DNA of 13,134 bases from NCBI GenBank assembly GCA_002900535.1, contig MUGC01000014.1, positions 1 to 13,134 of the forward strand, in the 5' to 3' direction. This document shows positions 11,679 through 13,134 of the stretch, piece after piece. Made by a program: the position numbers and the translations under genes. Within the stretch, counting starts at the first letter, position 1. Every line of letters starts with the position of its first letter. Source of the stretch: Thermoplasmata archaeon M9B1D. Its GTDB lineage: Archaea > Thermoplasmatota > E2 > DHVEG-1. Under the pieces are notes generated by a model. It searched no databases. It was not told the origin of the DNA and worked only from the letters and a program-made list of their open reading frames with translations.

Positions 11679-11845
11679 TTGGTTATAAAAAAAGATTACA
11701 AAAAAAATTAAATTCTATTGATAAAAAAATAGATTTTTTAAAAACTTTCGTTCATTTTGTTGGAGATAATTACCCCGAAGTATTAATAGAATTTGGAAGA
11801 AAATATATTAAAGGAGAATTTGAAAATGGAAATAAAAATAAATGA
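11675..11845 (+). CDS. 56-residue basic protein
   Basis: ATG 11675 overlaps the preceding stop by 4 bases. The first ~25 residues are a lysine-rich helix (Lys-Lys-Arg-Leu-x-Lys-Lys-Leu), possibly a short coiled coil, followed by a mixed segment and a polar Asn/Lys tail. The 3' end overlaps the next gene by 20 bases, and its Lys-Gly-Glu codons carry the AAAGGAG binding site for that gene. Function is unknown; its charge allows nucleic-acid binding. Confidence 0.5.
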   Translation: MIGYKKRLQKKLNSIDKKIDFLKTFVHFVGDNYPEVLIEFGRKYIKGEFENGNKNK

Positions 11846-12020
11846 AAATGATACGGGAAGTAATAAGGTTGCAACCCGGCAAAATTCTTCCGGGTTTTGG
11901 TATTGTGATAAACTAGAAATTAATTGTATTTCTATTATAGACGGGGTTGCCCTTATGAAAACCGCAATAGAAGAAATGAAGAAGGTTTTAAATGAACTTA
12001 ATAAAGATACCAAAAAATAA
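11826..12020 (+). CDS. 64-residue soluble protein with C-terminal helix
   Basis: ATG 11826 is favoured by AAAGGAG (11811-11817); an upstream start at 11793 has no such signal. Residues 1-38 look beta-rich, with a Gly-Phe-Trp-Tyr-Cys-Asp motif and a second cysteine, and residues about 40-62 form an amphipathic Glu/Lys helix likely used for dimer formation. It overlaps genes on both sides. No family is recognised. Confidence 0.6.
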   Translation: MEIKINENDTGSNKVATRQNSSGFWYCDKLEINCISIIDGVALMKTAIEEMKKVLNELNKDTKK

Positions 12021-12138
12021 AGAAGTTGGTATTAAGAAAGACGAATATTATTTACTATTTATTTATAAGTTTGTTAAAAAGCATTATAAATTCTTTATTG
12101 GCCTGGGTGTTGGTTTAATTATGGGGTTGATCTTATAA
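11992..12138 (+). CDS. 48-residue tail-anchored membrane protein
   Basis: ATG 11992 lies within the end of the preceding gene behind AAGAAGG (11979-11985), and the frame stops at TAA 12136-12138. A basic N-terminal part of about 33 residues is followed by a hydrophobic glycine-containing segment (Phe-Phe-Ile-Gly-Leu-Gly-Val-Gly-Leu-Ile-Met-Gly-Leu-Ile-Leu) that ends the protein, so it would be anchored by its C-terminus. Function is unknown. Confidence 0.5.
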   Translation: MNLIKIPKNKEVGIKKDEYYLLFIYKFVKKHYKFFIGLGVGLIMGLIL

Positions 12139-12221
12139 TACAAACATTACTAACAGATTGGGTTTTTCATAATTATAACGAAGAAGGGGAAACCAGGCCC
12201 TATTATATTGGAAAGGTTTAA
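12138..12221 (+). CDS. doubtful 27-codon ORF without a standard start
   Basis: A frame from about 12138 to TAA 12219-12221 reads a plausible small acidic/aromatic peptide and keeps the local codon habits (GGG-GAA, ACC-AGG-CCC). However, its open stretch (from 12090) has no ATG, GTG or TTG, only ATT or ATA. GGGGTTGAT lies ahead of the ATA at 12138. It may be a remnant, may use a rare start, or may not be a gene; otherwise this gap of 85 bases is empty. Confidence 0.2.
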   Translation: MQTLLTDWVFHNYNEEGETRPYYIGKV

Positions 12222-12223
12222 AT

Positions 12224-12310
12224 ATGAAAAAAGAAAAATTGTATTTAATAGAAATCTATTTAAAGGTTGGATTTAAACTATTTAAACTTATTGTTAACGA
12301 TAATATATAA
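12224..12310 (+). CDS. 28-residue basic amphipathic peptide
   Basis: ATG 12224 follows GGAAAGG (12210-12216) and stops at TAA 12308-12310. The peptide is lysine-rich with regularly spaced Leu, Ile and Phe, consistent with one amphipathic helix. It is very short and has no motif, so coding status rests on the binding site and the close packing of genes. Confidence 0.35.
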   Translation: MKKEKLYLIEIYLKVGFKLFKLIVNDNI

Positions 12311-12338
12311 AGATTTTGTCAAAAAAGGTGAACCGAAA

Positions 12339-12476
12339 TTGACAAAAAAATGTAAATATAACAAATCATTAAATTGTAATAAAAATGAATGCAATTTAGA
12401 TTTTTGTTCCAGGTTATATAAAAAAGGTGGTAAATATTACCATTTGACGGGTTTAAATCATTCAGGAAAGGGATAA
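12339..12476 (+). CDS. 45-residue four-cysteine microprotein
   Basis: The start is taken as TTG 12339, eight bases after AGGTGA (12326-12331); an earlier TTG at 12267 would add a segment overlapping the previous peptide. Cysteines at 5, 13, 18 and 23 give C-x7-C-x4-C-x4-C, the same spacing as the microprotein at 20-112 at the other end of the window. The remainder is basic, with Gly-Gly-Lys-Tyr-Tyr-His and Leu-Asn-His-Ser. A single zinc site is likely. The end carries AAAGGGATA, the binding site of the next gene. Confidence 0.6.
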   Translation: MTKKCKYNKSLNCNKNECNLDFCSRLYKKGGKYYHLTGLNHSGKG

Positions 12477-12482
12477 AATACA

Positions 12483-12587
12483 ATGGTAAGATGTCCTGAA
12501 TGTGGAGAAAATTGTTATGACTCTGGTGATGAATGGGTTTGCATTAACTGTGATTTAGATTTCCCAAAAACTGATAGGTGGTATTGA
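12483..12587 (+). CDS. 34-residue zinc-ribbon-like protein
   Basis: ATG 12483 follows AAAGGGATA (12468-12476). The protein has C4-P-E-C7-G and C20-I-N-C23 with an extra C11, the classic minimal zinc-ribbon pattern (as in the N-terminal ribbons of transcription factors and RNA polymerase subunits), but nothing more. The stop overlaps the next ATG by one base (TGATG). Base habits here switch to the style of the left end, without GGCC or CCGG. Confidence 0.65.
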   Translation: MVRCPECGENCYDSGDEWVCINCDLDFPKTDRWY

Positions 12588-12748
12588 TGAAGTGTTGGAA
12601 TTGTGAACAGCAAGGTGCAAAGAAAAGATTTAAGGTATATGATGCAAGAGATTTGTATTTTAGAATACATTTTGTTTGTGAAAAGTGTTTTAATCAAATT
12701 GCTTGTAGTAATGTTGATTATTTACAAATAGTAGTGGATGTGGAATAA
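12587..12748 (+). CDS. 53-residue zinc-ribbon-like protein
   Basis: ATG 12587 overlaps the previous stop, and TAA 12746-12748 directly precedes the next ATG. Knuckles C3-W-N-C6 and C31-E-K-C34, with an extra C40, surround a basic segment with an Asp-Ala-Arg-Asp turn. The plan resembles small treble-clef or ribbon domains. It is part of a tightly coupled string of four cysteine-rich genes at the right end; a nucleic-acid- or protein-binding role is inferred. Confidence 0.65.
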   Translation: MKCWNCEQQGAKKRFKVYDARDLYFRIHFVCEKCFNQIACSNVDYLQIVVDVE

Positions 12749-12994
12749 ATGGTAGAAGCATATAAAGCAGAAGCAGAAGTTTTTGTTGAACATATAAAGA
12801 AACATCTTAAAGATATGGGTTTGAAAGATGTTTGCTGTAAAATATGTGGAAAGACAATCAAGGAAATATATGATATAGAAAGCAAATCTGGAAAAAATCT
12901 TTTTATTGAATCAGGTATCTATGAAAGTGGGAAAGTTTACTATGATATGAATCATAAAAGATTTGCAATTCATAAGATGGGTGATTTAAAATGA
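12749..12994 (+). CDS. 81-residue protein with C-terminal CxxC...His zinc module
   Basis: The ATG begins immediately after the previous stop. Residues 1-27 form a charged helix (Lys/Glu/His). Then come Cys-Cys-Lys-Ile-Cys-Gly (29-34) and, after a variable segment with Gly-Lys motifs, H69 and H75, which together could complete a CCHH site. The layout resembles small HNH-like or zinc-finger modules, but the catalytic His-Asn pattern is not clear (Asn68-His69 is the nearest). The stop overlaps the next ATG by 4 bases. Confidence 0.65.
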   Translation: MVEAYKAEAEVFVEHIKKHLKDMGLKDVCCKICGKTIKEIYDIESKSGKNLFIESGIYESGKVYYDMNHKRFAIHKMGDLK

Positions 12995-13134
12995 TATGTG
13001 AATATGATTATACTTGTCCACATTGCAATAGAATCGATAATGTAACATCATCTTGTCAAGCACCAGATGTTGGTGATATGGTGAAATGCAGGTTTTGTGG
13101 TAAGTATGGTAAATTAGTTTATGCTAAAGTAGTG
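12991..13134 (+). CDS. zinc-ribbon-like protein, cut by the window end (partial)
   Basis: ATG 12991 overlaps the preceding stop (ATGA) and the frame is open to the last base, giving 48 visible residues. Six cysteines (3, 9, 12, 22, 33, 36) include C9-P-H-C12 and C33-R-F-C36-G, a zinc-ribbon pair with possible extra ligands. The end of the gene lies outside the window. Confidence 0.6.
   Translation, partial: MICEYDYTCPHCNRIDNVTSSCQAPDVGDMVKCRFCGKYGKLVYAKVV

Noticed and set aside
12749..12994. HNH endonuclease call for the 81-residue protein
   Set aside because: There is only one CxxC and a lone Asn-His; the spacing of a catalytic HNH site is not convincing.
1..13134. Integrase, primase, polymerase or replication initiator genes
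   Set aside because: Looked for tyrosine-recombinase, AEP, PolB, Rep and Cdc6/MCM motifs in all long frames and found none in this window.

Overview
The window looks like part of the genome of an uncultivated archaeal virus or virus-derived element. It is AT-rich and every convincing gene is on the + strand. Archaeal signs are TATA boxes about 25 bp ahead of expected starts, GGTGA-type ribosome binding sites, frequent TTG starts and a pyrimidine-rich terminator. The strongest functional clue is a 70-residue protein with two membrane helices (2245-2457) whose hydrophobicity pattern and motifs resemble the major capsid protein of spindle-shaped (fusellovirus-like) archaeal viruses. It is followed by two large secreted, membrane-anchored spike-like proteins and a run of small membrane proteins. 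The host cannot be named from the sequence; a methanogen-like or related AT-rich archaeon is only a guess.

Layout. Positions 1-1076 hold very short overlapping genes, mostly cysteine-pair (zinc-ribbon-like) microproteins, with one promoter flanked by two copies of an 8-bp palindrome. Positions 1081-2213 hold further small proteins, some membrane-bound and some zinc-ribbon-like. Positions 2245-9577 form the likely virion module: capsid-like protein, terminator, a 1003-residue propeller-bearing spike, a 127-residue membrane protein, a 502-residue glycoprotein-like spike, two tandem paralogous membrane proteins, and several small soluble, membrane or basic proteins. Positions 9596-10546 encode a Zot-type P-loop ATPase fused to a Holliday-junction-resolvase-like nuclease domain, a plausible genome-packaging or processing enzyme.

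Positions 10547-11080 contain no ordinary gene but much structure: polypurine runs, a 17-nt-arm inverted repeat with a promoter-like box in front, a 14-codon leader-like ORF inside it, a perfect 20-bp palindrome followed by ten T, and smaller inverted repeats. This is the best candidate for a non-coding RNA and/or replication or control region. Positions 11081-12310 hold small soluble or membrane proteins of unknown role, one possibly a winged-helix regulator. From 12339 to the end zinc-ribbon-like microproteins return, with the same translation-start style as the left end.

The interior (about 0.7-12.4 kb) and the two ends differ in base habits. CCGG, GGCC and CCWGG are very common inside and almost absent outside. 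Both ends share start-site motifs and a microprotein family with identical cysteine spacing (C-x7-C-x4-C-x4-C). This suggests a virion/replication block set in, or evolving separately from, a zinc-microprotein background. No integrase, primase, polymerase or replication initiator was recognised, so the element is probably incomplete here.
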